DNA from: Chalciporus piperatus
Lineage: Eukaryota > Basidiomycota > Agaricomycetes > Boletales > Boletaceae
Length of the DNA: 12,525 nucleotides
Assembly: GCA_038093975.1 (NCBI GenBank)
Contig: JBBPTG010000450.1
Span: 1-12,525, forward strand
Direction of reading: 5' to 3'
Numbering within the stretch: position 1 is the stretch's first letter; the number at the start of each line of letters is the position of its first letter. This document shows positions 1-7,380 of this stretch, in pieces. Below the pieces are notes generated by a model, which was not told the DNA's origin, ran no database searches, and worked only from the letters and a program-made list of their open reading frames with translations. Both the position numbers and the translations under genes were made by a program.

Positions 1-1
1 C

Positions 2-1611
2 CTCGCCGGTCCCGATGCCTTATCTAGGCGTGCTGATCACTTTCCCATCAACGCCGATGACAATGCGGGTACCACTCTACTACCACCCTCCCTATTTGTC
101 CGTGTCATCGACGCCGCCATGAACAACCACATTTCCAGTCTTTCCAAAGATGACCCGTTTCTCCTCACCGCATTACATGCCATTGACGGCGATATCCCAG
201 CGCCATTCCGATCCCGGCTGGCTGACTGGCAGATGAATAACGGTGTCCTGACCTACCAGGGTCGCGTTTACATTCCACCGGACGAAAGCTTACGTCGCAC
301 TGTCGTCCAACGCTGCCATGATCACCCCACCGCCGGCCACCCGGGTTATCTCAAAACTAGACAGCTGGTTGCTGCTGAATTCTGGTGGCCTGGTCTTGCA
401 CAGTTTGTGCGCAAATATGTCGAAGGATGCGCAACCTGCCAACAGAACAAAGCGAACACGCATCCAACTACTCCACCCTTGATGCCCATACCGTCAAAGA
501 GCTCCAAACCATTCCAGCAAGTGTCCTGTGACCTATCACCGACCTACCCATTTCCAATGGCTTCGATTCTCTGTTGGTCGTGGTCGACCACGGGCTTACA
601 AAGGGGGTAATTCTCTGCCCTACTAAGAAAACTGTCACCGCCGAAGGGATCGCCTCCCTCTTTTTCCACAAAGTCTACCTGAGATTCGGTCTTTACGACA
701 AAATCATCAGCGACCGAGGACCACAATTCGCATCCGAGTTCGCTCGTGAACTAGGACGAATCCTTGGATACGACCTTTCCCTCTCCACCGCCTACCATCC
801 CCAATCCGATGGGGAAACTGAACGTGTCAACCAGGAAGTAGAAACCTATCTCCGAATCTACTGTGGAGATAACCCCATATCCTGGGCTGATTCTATCTCT
901 CACGCCGAATTTGCACACAATCATCGACCCCACTCTGTCACCGGCAAATCCCCGTTCTATCTCATGATGGGATATGAACCCCGTCCTCTTCCTTCGGTGA
1001 TTGCTGACTCCGCTCTACCCGCTGTCGAACTTCGCCTTCATTCCCTCACTGCTGCCAGAGATGAAGCACTCGCCTCACACGAGCTTGCCAGACAAGTGAT
1101 GTCCGCACGAACTCGACAGAAGTTCAAACCATTTGCCAAAGGAGACAAAGTCTGGCTAGAAGCAAGAAACCTCAAACGGTCCCTTACTTCCCCAAAGTTC
1201 GCCCCGAAACGAGAAGGACCCTTTACCATCACGCAGGTCTTATCCCCACTATCTTATAAACTCCGCCTCCCACAAACGTGGAAGATCCACCCCGTGTTTC
1301 ATGCTTCTCTGTTATCGCCCTATCGCGAAAACCCCGTACACGGACCGAACTTTCCGGCTCCACCACCTGACTTGATAGAAGGCGAAGAAGAGTATGAGAT
1401 CGAAAAGATTCTCCGACACCGAAGTTTCTCCGGACGCCACTCGTACCTGGTTCGCTGGAAAGGATATACTGCTGACGAAGATCGCTGGCTCAAAGAGACA
1501 GACCTTACCCACGCCAAGGATGTTCTTGAAAACTATAAGAAAGCTCATCCATCCGCCTTCCCTTCTTCCTCAAGATCCCCATCTTCTGTCAGACGCAAAA
1601 CTCGCCGCTGA
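2..1611 (+). pseudogene. pol: Ty3-type pol, C-terminal part: RNase H tail, integrase, chromodomain; one frameshift
   Basis: The reading frame is open from the window edge. It begins with GPDALSRRADH, the sequence typical of the end of the RNase H/connection region in Ty3 pol. The integrase zinc site follows: His at 317-319 and 338-340, Cys at 428-430 and 437-439 (CATC). The catalytic residues are Asp at 530-532, Asp at 712-714 (SDRGPQF) and Glu at 820-822 (SDGETER). The last two are separated by exactly 35 residues, as in D,D35E integrases. Near 534 one base is missing, so the frame changes from frame 2 (stop 608-610) to frame 1, which continues to the stop at 1609-1611. HPVFHASLLSPY near 1290-1320 is the usual Ty3 GPF/Y-region end. 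A chromodomain (about 1393-1545, with YLVRWKGY and RWL) would tether integrase to chromatin and bias target choice. All catalytic residues survive; the frameshift alone would abolish function. Confidence 0.93.
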
Positions 1612-1615
1612 AACT

Positions 1616-2782
1616 ATGTCCGCTCCTACTACCCCTTCGTCGACCACTATGTCTTCCATTTCTTCTCTTTCTCGTTCTTCTTCTTCTCCTACTTACCCCC
1701 CTGGTTTACCTATTCGTTCTCTACCTATTCAACCCACTCGTCCCTCTTCCCCCGAACCCGCTAGCCCAACCGTCGCTGAGGCTGGATGGAATACCACTGG
1801 TCTTCCACTAAACTCCGCTGGATGGCCAGTCTTGCAGGAAGACCTAGATGCCCCCACTCATATTGCCGCTATTCCCACCGTCAGAGTCTTACCCATCGAG
1901 CTACCACTCACCGCTCATCGTCTTCGTGACGAGTTGATGGACAATGTCGTCATGGACCGTATGTCCCAATTCTTACTTGACTCACGTCTCTCTGTACCCA
2001 TCGGCGCCCACCTTGATCTGGGGTCACCCCTCTTTGCCCTCTACCGTGCCTACCTGCAAGCATCCCGTCTTGCCAATCTTCCTCCTTCCCTGACGACGGT
2101 TCACCAAGCTCATTCAGAAGCTGCCTCCCTCCGCAACATCCACGGTGATCTAATTACCAACCTCAGCATTGCTCTCTATGAGCTACGGATGCCGGAGTTT
2201 CTGAATGACCTAGACCGCTACCTCAGAGAATCCGCCTCTGCGGCTCAATCTCCAACCCCTGTCATCGGAGTTTCTACCTCATCTCTCCCCTCGTCGACTC
2301 CTTCCGCGTCTAGCTCCCCTTTGAACGACGAAGAGGAAGCAGTGTTCTTTCGTGCAGAACGTAACCACATTACCTCGCAACGACAACGGACTGGCACCAT
2401 ACCTCTATCCACCTCACATCCCCAGTACCACGATGCCTGCTTCGTATGTCACCGACTGGGCCATATACGTGTCCACTGTCCCGTATACCAGTGTCCCACG
2501 TGCTTCCGCTGGGCACCCGGTCACATTCAAGGTCGTTGCCCACTTCGACGTGGACAGAGACATACAACCACGCCACCTGTTGCACCCTCTTCCCGTTCCC
2601 GCCGATCAACCAATACCAATCGAGCTGCTCGACGCCCCCCTCCACTCTATACCCGTATCTCGAGTGAGACTTATTCACGCGACGACGACGACACCACTCT
2701 CTATGACGGAGATGATCCAACCGACGATGTCGGATATGCAAACATGACCGGTTCTCCAGGTCACTATGGGTTAAGCATTTGA
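1616..2782 (+). CDS. Extra retrotransposon ORF downstream of pol with two zinc knuckles (Gag/nucleocapsid-like)
   Basis: The 388-codon frame starts at an ATG five bases after the pol stop triplet begins its last base (TGAAACTATG), in the +1 frame relative to pol. The first ~55 residues are Ser/Thr/Pro-rich. The middle (~60-235) is a soluble, helix-prone stretch. At residues 275-288 there is a perfect CX2CX4HX4C knuckle (CFVCHRLGHIRVHC), followed at 293-308 by CX2CX6HX4C (CPTCFRWAPGHIQGRC). An Arg-rich tract and an acidic tail (DDDD, DGDD) come next. Zinc knuckles of this kind bind nucleic acid in Gag proteins, but Gag normally lies upstream of pol, so this is either an accessory ORF or a captured or duplicated nucleocapsid. 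The frame is intact. The upstream frame is open back to 1394, but that overlap is with the pol chromodomain. The start choice rests on the first ATG after pol; expression by reinitiation is an inference. Confidence 0.8.
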   Translation: MSAPTTPSSTTMSSISSLSRSSSSPTYPPGLPIRSLPIQPTRPSSPEPASPTVAEAGWNTTGLPLNSAGWPVLQEDLDAPTHIAAIPTVRVLPIELPLTAHRLRDELMDNVVMDRMSQFLLDSRLSVPIGAHLDLGSPLFALYRAYLQASRLANLPPSLTTVHQAHSEAASLRNIHGDLITNLSIALYELRMPEFLNDLDRYLRESASAAQSPTPVIGVSTSSLPSSTPSASSSPLNDEEEAVFFRAERNHITSQRQRTGTIPLSTSHPQYHDACFVCHRLGHIRVHCPVYQCPTCFRWAPGHIQGRCPLRRGQRHTTTPPVAPSSRSRRSTNTNRAARRPPPLYTRISSETYSRDDDDTTLYDGDDPTDDVGYANMTGSPGHYGLSI

Positions 2783-2814
2783 CTAGCTTTTATCTTCGTC
2801 GATGACTTGATTCT

Positions 2815-2827
2815 AATACGGGGGTAA
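2815..2827 (+). other. Polypurine-tract-like G-run next to the 3' LTR
   Basis: A GGGGG run followed by TAA lies immediately before the LTR start (TGTTACG). This is where Ty3-type elements carry the purine tract that primes plus-strand DNA synthesis. It is short and not purely purine, so the call rests mainly on position. Confidence 0.5.
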
Positions 2828-3296
2828 TGTTACGATCACTCATTCTTTTCCTCCCTATTACCTTGTACTAAGTCCTAGTCGCTGGTTCGAGTCCTGCCTA
2901 GGCCTCCCATTTCTTACCCTACTTTAGTCAGCGAACATTCTTTAATGTTCTTTCACCTTCCACGCTTCGTCATCGCTGACTCGTATGCTTACCGAGCATG
3001 ACTCATTCTTATTCGTCATGACTCGTTCTTACATATTCTGACTTGTTCTATGCCTGCCCTTAACTCATTTCTTCACTTATATAAACCCTCGAGTTTCCTC
3101 CTGTAACCCTAACTTAGACCTACGCAATCTAGCTTGGTCATTCCCTGCTTCCTTGAACCCTCTGAGAGTCACCGTCCCACTCTTGAACGGACGCTAGGCC
3201 TTAACGTGGACATCCCATCGTTAGGCTACCTTGAAACCCTTGTCTTTGACTAGGCTTTTGTGTCTACGCTTTGACCTACCCGGTACAAGCGTAACA
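2828..3296 (+). repeat. 3' LTR of the Ty3 element (469 bp)
   Basis: The LTR is bounded by perfect 7-bp inverted ends, TGTTACG and CGTAACA, and followed by CAGTT, the target-site duplication. A TATA-like TATATAAA lies at 3078-3085, giving a plausible promoter. A 7-bp hairpin (GAACATT/AATGTTC, 2933-2950) and a B-box-like GGTTCGAGTCC (2884-2894) lie in its first 130 bp. Degenerate ~20-bp repeats built on TGACTCRTTCTT-like units occupy about 2997-3047. The same LTR occurs in reverse at 10375-10843 with one mismatch seen. Confidence 0.93.
3078..3085 (+). promoter_or_regulatory. TATA box of the LTR promoter
   Basis: TATATAAA sits in the middle of the LTR, where the U3 promoter of an LTR retrotransposon would be expected. 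Its mirror in the solo LTR is 10586-10593 on the minus strand. No transcript data are visible from sequence. Confidence 0.5.
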
Positions 3297-3301
3297 CAGT
3301 T
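3297..3301 (+). repeat. Target-site duplication CAGTT after the left 3' LTR
   Basis: CAGTT follows the LTR end directly and is the reverse complement of AACTG, which flanks the mirrored solo LTR on both sides. The partner copy before this element's 5' LTR lies outside the window. Confidence 0.85.
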
Positions 3302-3340
3302 GGTTAAAGCTCGAAAGCGTGTAATTTTGATTTTGCTTAC

Positions 3341-3380
3341 CGTCTGTATCCAGAGGAACCGGTTTTGAAGATCTGGCCAT
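3341..3380 (-). CDS. First exon of the left, inverted copy of the KDZ/Plavaka-like gene (rest outside the window)
   Basis: This mirrors 10291-10330. It reads on the minus strand from an ATG (CAT at 3378-3380) for 13 codons plus one base (MARSSKPVPLDTD), then a GTAAGC donor. The intron continues to 3297, where the Ty3 3' LTR interrupts it. The remaining exons must lie upstream of base 1, beyond the 5' LTR, if the gene copy is complete. Only exon 1 and part of intron 1 can be seen here. Confidence 0.75.
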
Positions 3381-3509
3381 GGAGTACTATCCCAAACACT
3401 TTGTTGAATGAACGAATGCGGTGAGTGGGGATCTTTGATCACATGACATACAACTTCAAAAGCGCATTCTCACGTCAAAACTCCGCAAACCACCCTTCCT
3501 GCCACAACG
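3381..3509. promoter_or_regulatory. Divergent 129-bp intergenic promoter region (left copy)
   Basis: This lies between the minus-strand first exon (ATG at 3380) and the plus-strand 246-aa gene (ATG at 3510), so it must hold promoters for both. I see no clear TATA box. There is a TTGATCACATGAC stretch around 3436-3448, but I do not assign it to a regulator. Confidence 0.5.
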
Positions 3510-4250
3510 ATGTCGACAATTGTGAATGTCAAAACGTCTCTTGCACAAAATGGATATACGACTCTCGACACAGTCGAGTTTGCTGTTCACTTCCATGGTG
3601 CCTTTCCCTTCAGAAAGTCGCCCGAGCATATAGTCAGTCTCCCGCACAATGATAGATTCACCGTCACTCACATGACCACTGACTCGGATACTCCTGATCA
3701 GCCTGTGCAAGTCTCCATCCACCTCTCGGATGAATGGGCTGCATACCTGCCCGTTGTGCATGATGTAACTCAGGAAAAGCTTGATGGGAGGAAGCCATTG
3801 ACGCAAGTGAGTTTCTGCTTTATTCATCATGATACAAGTTCTCACCGTTGGCAGTCGTTGTTTCCTTTCCTCCCCCTTCCAGTTCATTTTGACCCCACTG
3901 AGAACTCTCACTGGAAACTGTTGGCAGAGCAGATCGAGGATTGCTTGGTATCAGGTCCCTCGCTCGATATTGCCCACCCAAGGGCTTACCACTTGATGCG
4001 AGAGTTATTCTGGATGGCGTTCATTGCTGCTCATCCTGCATTCCCATCTGGTCCCTGGCCCCGTTGGAATACAACTATTGCAATGGATGGAGACTTTATA
4101 TCACGTTGGATGATGAGAGACGACTCGGAGGATGACTTGGAGGATGACGGGCCAGACATGGATAACCATGTCCAACTGACTATCTGGGAGCAGTTTAAGA
4201 GTGTGGTTTCTCATGCGCTGTCATCACCTATCACCAGTGTTTCCCCATGA
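3510..4250 (+). CDS. Unrecognised 246-aa protein, left copy
   Basis: An uninterrupted frame runs from ATG (ACAACGATGTCG) to TGA 4248-4250. I do not recognise the family. The protein has no signal peptide or membrane segment that I can see. It is rich in His, Trp and Pro, with an acidic patch near residues 204-220 (DDSEDDLEDDGPDMD). A stretch from GTGAGT at 3808 to TTGGCAG at 3855 is 48 nt long with a CTCAC branch-like site, so it may be an in-frame intron; removing it would leave 230 residues. It is divergent from the KDZ-like gene, and the pair may be a functional unit. An AATAAA at 4358-4363 gives a plausible poly(A) signal. The identical inverted copy is at 9421-10161. The intact frame beside a heavily broken pseudogene suggests it was selected until recently. 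Confidence 0.65.
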   Translation: MSTIVNVKTSLAQNGYTTLDTVEFAVHFHGAFPFRKSPEHIVSLPHNDRFTVTHMTTDSDTPDQPVQVSIHLSDEWAAYLPVVHDVTQEKLDGRKPLTQVSFCFIHHDTSSHRWQSLFPFLPLPVHFDPTENSHWKLLAEQIEDCLVSGPSLDIAHPRAYHLMRELFWMAFIAAHPAFPSGPWPRWNTTIAMDGDFISRWMMRDDSEDDLEDDGPDMDNHVQLTIWEQFKSVVSHALSSPITSVSP

Positions 4251-4644
4251 TATTAGGTATTCTTGTTCGTCTTGAATATATGATCCCCCTCTCCTATGTA
4301 TTCTTTGGTGTCTGAGTCTGAGTGAGATGAGATATGTCTCGAAAAGGGAATTGCATAAATAAACACGACGGATTGGGTGAACTGCACGGTTGATACAAAT
4401 TGTGCTGGCACGAATGGTGTATGATGGGTCGAATGTTTGTGCGGGCCAGCGGGGCGAAATCCGAAGTTCCCAGACGCCCTCGGAGAAGGTGTCAGCGGCG
4501 ATCCGACTCGAAATCAGAATGAATGAATCGAAAATGGTGGCCACCGTTCACGTGACTGATGTCCGATTCCCGAATGTTTTTCGGCTTGAGCATGATGTCA
4601 TTGTGCTCAAGAATTTTAACAGTGACAATGTGACACTGTGGCAA
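4251..4644. other. Intergenic stretch: 3' UTR of the 246-aa gene, then no recognisable gene (left copy)
   Basis: The first ~110 bp probably form the 3' UTR, ending near AATAAA (4358-4363). The rest contains only short frames without recognisable motifs, including one of 88 codons that I do not support. The chitin synthase homology begins near 4645. Confidence 0.5.
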
Positions 4645-6290
4645 TGGCATCCGTGACGACGATGCCAACTGCTTAGATTCGAGCAGCTCAAGATGGGCCT
4701 CAAGACCATTGGGCTATCGAAGCGGCATGTTGCTTGGACGTGTCAACTCCTTGCTGCCATCCTTCACCTCGGCAACCTCAAGTTTACCATTGACCGGAGT
4801 CATGACATGGACGCAGCGGTCGTCCGCAACGCCGATATTTCGCCATCGTCACCGATTTCCTCGGTGTGCAGCCCACCGCCCTCGAGACTACGCTTTCGTA
4901 CAAGACAAAGCTCGTCAAGAAAGAACTTTGCACGGTATTCCTCGACCCTAATGGTGCTTCCGACAACCGTGACGACCTCGCCAAGACTCTCTATTTGCTT
5001 CTCTTCGCATGGCTCGATGAGCAGATCAATCAGCGTCTCTGCCGGGACGACCTTGAGATATTCATCGGTCTTTTCGATCTTCCTGGCCCACAAAATATGA
5101 CTAGCCGGCCCAACTCCCTTGACCAGTTTTGCATTAACTTCGCCAACGAGCGACTGCAGAACTTTATCCAGCAACGCATTTTCGAGTCCCATGTCGATGA
5201 GTACCAGACTGAGGGCATCTCCCGTCTCGTCCCCACCGTTCCCTACTTCGACGACGCTGAGTCCATTCGACTATTGCAAAACAGGCCTGGTGGTCTTATC
5301 CACATCATGGATGATCAGGCGCGCCGTTCGCATAAGAAGACCAACCACACGATGGTGGAAGCCTTCGTCAAGCGCTGGGGTAACCACTCATCCTTCAAGG
5401 TTGGGGCGGCAGATCATTCGGGATTCCCAACGCTCACCGTTAACCACTTCAACAGTCCTGTCACATAGTCCGCTGAGGGCTTCCTCGAGCGCAACCTCGA
5501 TGCTCTCAACCCCGATTTTGTCTCCCTCCTTCGTGGTTCCGCAGCTGGGCCCTCAGCCGGGGCCGAGGGTGCAGGCTCCATCAACCCATTAGTCAAGGGC
5601 CTTTTCACCGGCAAGGCGATCACCACTCTTGCCCAATCAGTTGGGACGGAGGTTGCCAAGCGGAACGTCAATATGTTTGAGGCGGGGATGACTCCTGACG
5701 AGTTCTGTGGGCGGTATAAAGAGCCGATGGTCAAGTTGGGCGTGATGGATGGTTCGGCGACGGAAAAGGTTGAGCAGTGTTGGGCGTCGAGTCTCACGTC
5801 TTTTCGTTGTCCTAGGTCTTCCTCTCCAAAGCTGCCTTCCACACCCTCGAAGACCAGATCCGTGCTCTCGACGTTGAGGAGCAGGAACGGAATCGTCTCC
5901 GGGACGCAGAGGCAGAGGCCGGCATCGATGTTCGTTCAATAAGCGACCACTACGCCTCCCCCGGATTCCCTCCAGAAGACTACACAGACCCCTTCAACCA
6001 GGCTGCCTCTCAGGCGCACGCTCCTCTCGTTCCCAACGCCGACAACCCCTTCTAGCGTGGCGACCTACGACGATGATCACGAAGAGCGGAAATTCTTCCG
6101 CTCCAATGATTTTGACAACCGGAGTCGACTCACACCCAACAGAGATAAAACCAACTCTAACTATGGCTCGGAGTCCTACGCGCCTTCCTGAAATATGTTC
6201 CAGGGCGTGGACAAGGAGGGACTTGTCGCGAAAGAGGCTGCCCTTGCAGGGGAGATCATGGAGCACGAAACCACCGAGTCAAAGAATCGT
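4645..6290 (+). pseudogene. Fragment of a chitin synthase with a myosin motor domain (class V/VII type), decayed; left copy
   Basis: The translation in three frames matches the second half of the motor domain and the following linker of fungal motor-type chitin synthases, which lay chitin at the plasma membrane. Readable parts include TIGLSKRHVAWTCQLLAAIL, FIGLFDLPGPQN, GGLIHIMDDQARR, ERNLDALNPDFVSLLRGS and MFEAGMTPDEFCGRYKE. Lesions: frameshift near 4670, frameshift near 4840, TAG at 5466-5468, loss of about a dozen codons with a leftover acceptor-like CCTAG before VFLSKAAF (5811-5816), TAG at 6053-6055, frameshift near 6060, and TGA at 6189-6191. Homology stops near 6290, before the membrane segments and the glycosyltransferase domain, none of which is present. 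The intron remnant suggests capture of genomic DNA and not of cDNA. It cannot encode an enzyme. Confidence 0.88.
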
Positions 6291-6753
6291 CCGCGCGTCA
6301 TTGTTGGGTCCTCCTTTGCTCTTTCCATGAGTGCGGTGGAGGACCGCGCAGGGATCGCTGCGGAGTGGAACATCATTTTGTCTCAAATACATTAATAACT
6401 TATTTTATCAAATTTACACTTTTGCTTTTGATTCCATCATACTTCACTGTGGCCTGGCGTCGGCGAAACCTGGCGAGAACAAACATGTAACACAGGACTG
6501 CACCCGAGCGCGGAGAATGGCGGGCCAAAGAATGTGATGTCTCGCGCACAGCAGCAATCTCCTACCCGTGATGTTTGGTAACACAAACATGGGTCAGTCT
6601 TGCAATCAACACCTCCCTAAACCTACTGATAAGACCAAGTCATCAGCCTGAATCGACACGGAAGATGTGAGCAACATCCCGCAGACTCTCTCCTGGTACT
6701 CGATTCACAATTCCTTCAACCACATTCCATTGTATTGGCACATCTCTTTAGGA
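6291..6753. other. Inner end of the left arm; no gene seen
   Basis: Chitin synthase similarity has faded by here. There are short open frames but no motif, repeat or RNA gene that I can support. The stretch is identical in reverse at 6918-7380. Confidence 0.5.
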
Positions 6754-6917
6754 AAAACTGACATTTGACGGAAAAGGTAATGGGTGTATTTATCATGCTC
6801 TCTAGGGACAAGTGTGTGGTATACTTGCAACTATACTTATAGTGTTCATACTAGATAGCATTGTGACTGTCATTGCGATATACATTCCCGAATGCCAGCC
6901 AAATACCAGGCGGGTTC
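6754..6917. other. Unique 164-bp spacer at the palindrome centre
   Basis: This is the only stretch between the arms without an inverted partner. It is AT-rich in the middle, holds no ORF of note, and I see no terminal repeats, target duplications or known element ends. It would form the loop of a hairpin if transcribed or extruded. Its left edge reads AAAACTGAC after GGA; its right edge reads GCGGGTTC before TCC. Confidence 0.9.
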
Positions 6918-7380
6918 TCCTAAAGAGATGTGCCAATACAATGGAATGTGGTTGAAGGAATTGTGAATCGAGTACCAGGAGAGAGTCTGCGGGATGTTGC
7001 TCACATCTTCCGTGTCGATTCAGGCTGATGACTTGGTCTTATCAGTAGGTTTAGGGAGGTGTTGATTGCAAGACTGACCCATGTTTGTGTTACCAAACAT
7101 CACGGGTAGGAGATTGCTGCTGTGCGCGAGACATCACATTCTTTGGCCCGCCATTCTCCGCGCTCGGGTGCAGTCCTGTGTTACATGTTTGTTCTCGCCA
7201 GGTTTCGCCGACGCCAGGCCACAGTGAAGTATGATGGAATCAAAAGCAAAAGTGTAAATTTGATAAAATAAGTTATTAATGTATTTGAGACAAAATGATG
7301 TTCCACTCCGCAGCGATCCCTGCGCGGTCCTCCACCGCACTCATGGAAAGAGCAAAGGAGGACCCAACAATGACGCGCGG
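6918..7380. other. Inner end of the right arm; no gene seen
   Basis: This is the reverse complement of 6291-6753 and holds nothing recognisable. It matters as the half of the hairpin stem next to the 164-bp loop. Confidence 0.5.

Larger units (their letters stand above)
1..3296 (+). mobile_element. Ty3/gypsy LTR retrotransposon (chromovirus type), 3' part; 5' part lies outside the window
   Basis: In order this holds the end of RNase H, a zinc-binding integrase with a chromodomain, a second ORF with zinc knuckles, a short G-run before the LTR, and a 469-bp LTR bounded by TGTTACG and CGTAACA. Gag, protease, RT and the 5' LTR must lie upstream of base 1. The base pattern CAGTT directly after the LTR is the reverse complement of the AACTG duplication flanking the solo LTR in the other arm, so the element sits in the same insertion site. 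There is only one visible lesion (frameshift near 534), which suggests a fairly young but probably non-autonomous copy. Class assignment rests on gene order and the chromodomain. Confidence 0.93.
2828..6753 (+). repeat. Left arm of a giant palindrome (3926 bp)
   Basis: Reverse-complement comparison with 6918-10843 shows matching sequence with paired coordinates summing to 13671. I compared the whole LTR part to about 3180, parts of 4251-4320 and all of about 6540-6753 base by base. Elsewhere I relied on identical ORF translations and identical ORF coordinates. Only C2833 versus A10838 failed to pair. The outer edge falls exactly on the first base of the LTR; the inner edge falls at GGA (6751-6753). 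The arm holds an LTR, a first exon, a divergent promoter, a 246-aa gene and a chitin synthase pseudogene. Confidence 0.97.

Noticed and set aside
2370..2741. 123-codon minus-strand open frame
   Set aside because: It lies opposite the zinc-knuckle ORF, has no motifs, and its Arg/His-rich composition is what the reverse of a His/Thr/Pro-rich coding strand gives.
2875..2911. A complete tRNA gene in the LTR
   Set aside because: Only a T-arm-like part with a B-box is visible. There is no A-box, D-arm or anticodon arm that pairs in the expected place upstream.
2997..3047. CRISPR-like or regular tandem array
   Set aside because: There are only two to three degenerate ~20-bp units without spacers, inside an LTR of a eukaryotic element.
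3456..3911. 151-codon minus-strand frame opposite the 246-aa gene (and mirror 9760-10215)
   Set aside because: It is an antisense shadow of the longer frame, without recognisable features. The 246-codon frame has the better start, composition and 3' poly(A) signal.
5673..5942. 89-codon independent ORF starting MFEAGMTPDEFC
   Set aside because: Its first part is the continuation of the chitin synthase pseudogene frame after an internal stop, and the rest is out-of-frame pseudogene sequence.
6754..6917. Inverted terminal repeats of a transposon meeting at the centre
   Set aside because: The arm inner ends (TCCTAAAGAG outward) do not resemble known termini such as CACTA, no target duplication is seen, and the arms are thousands of bases long with genes inside.
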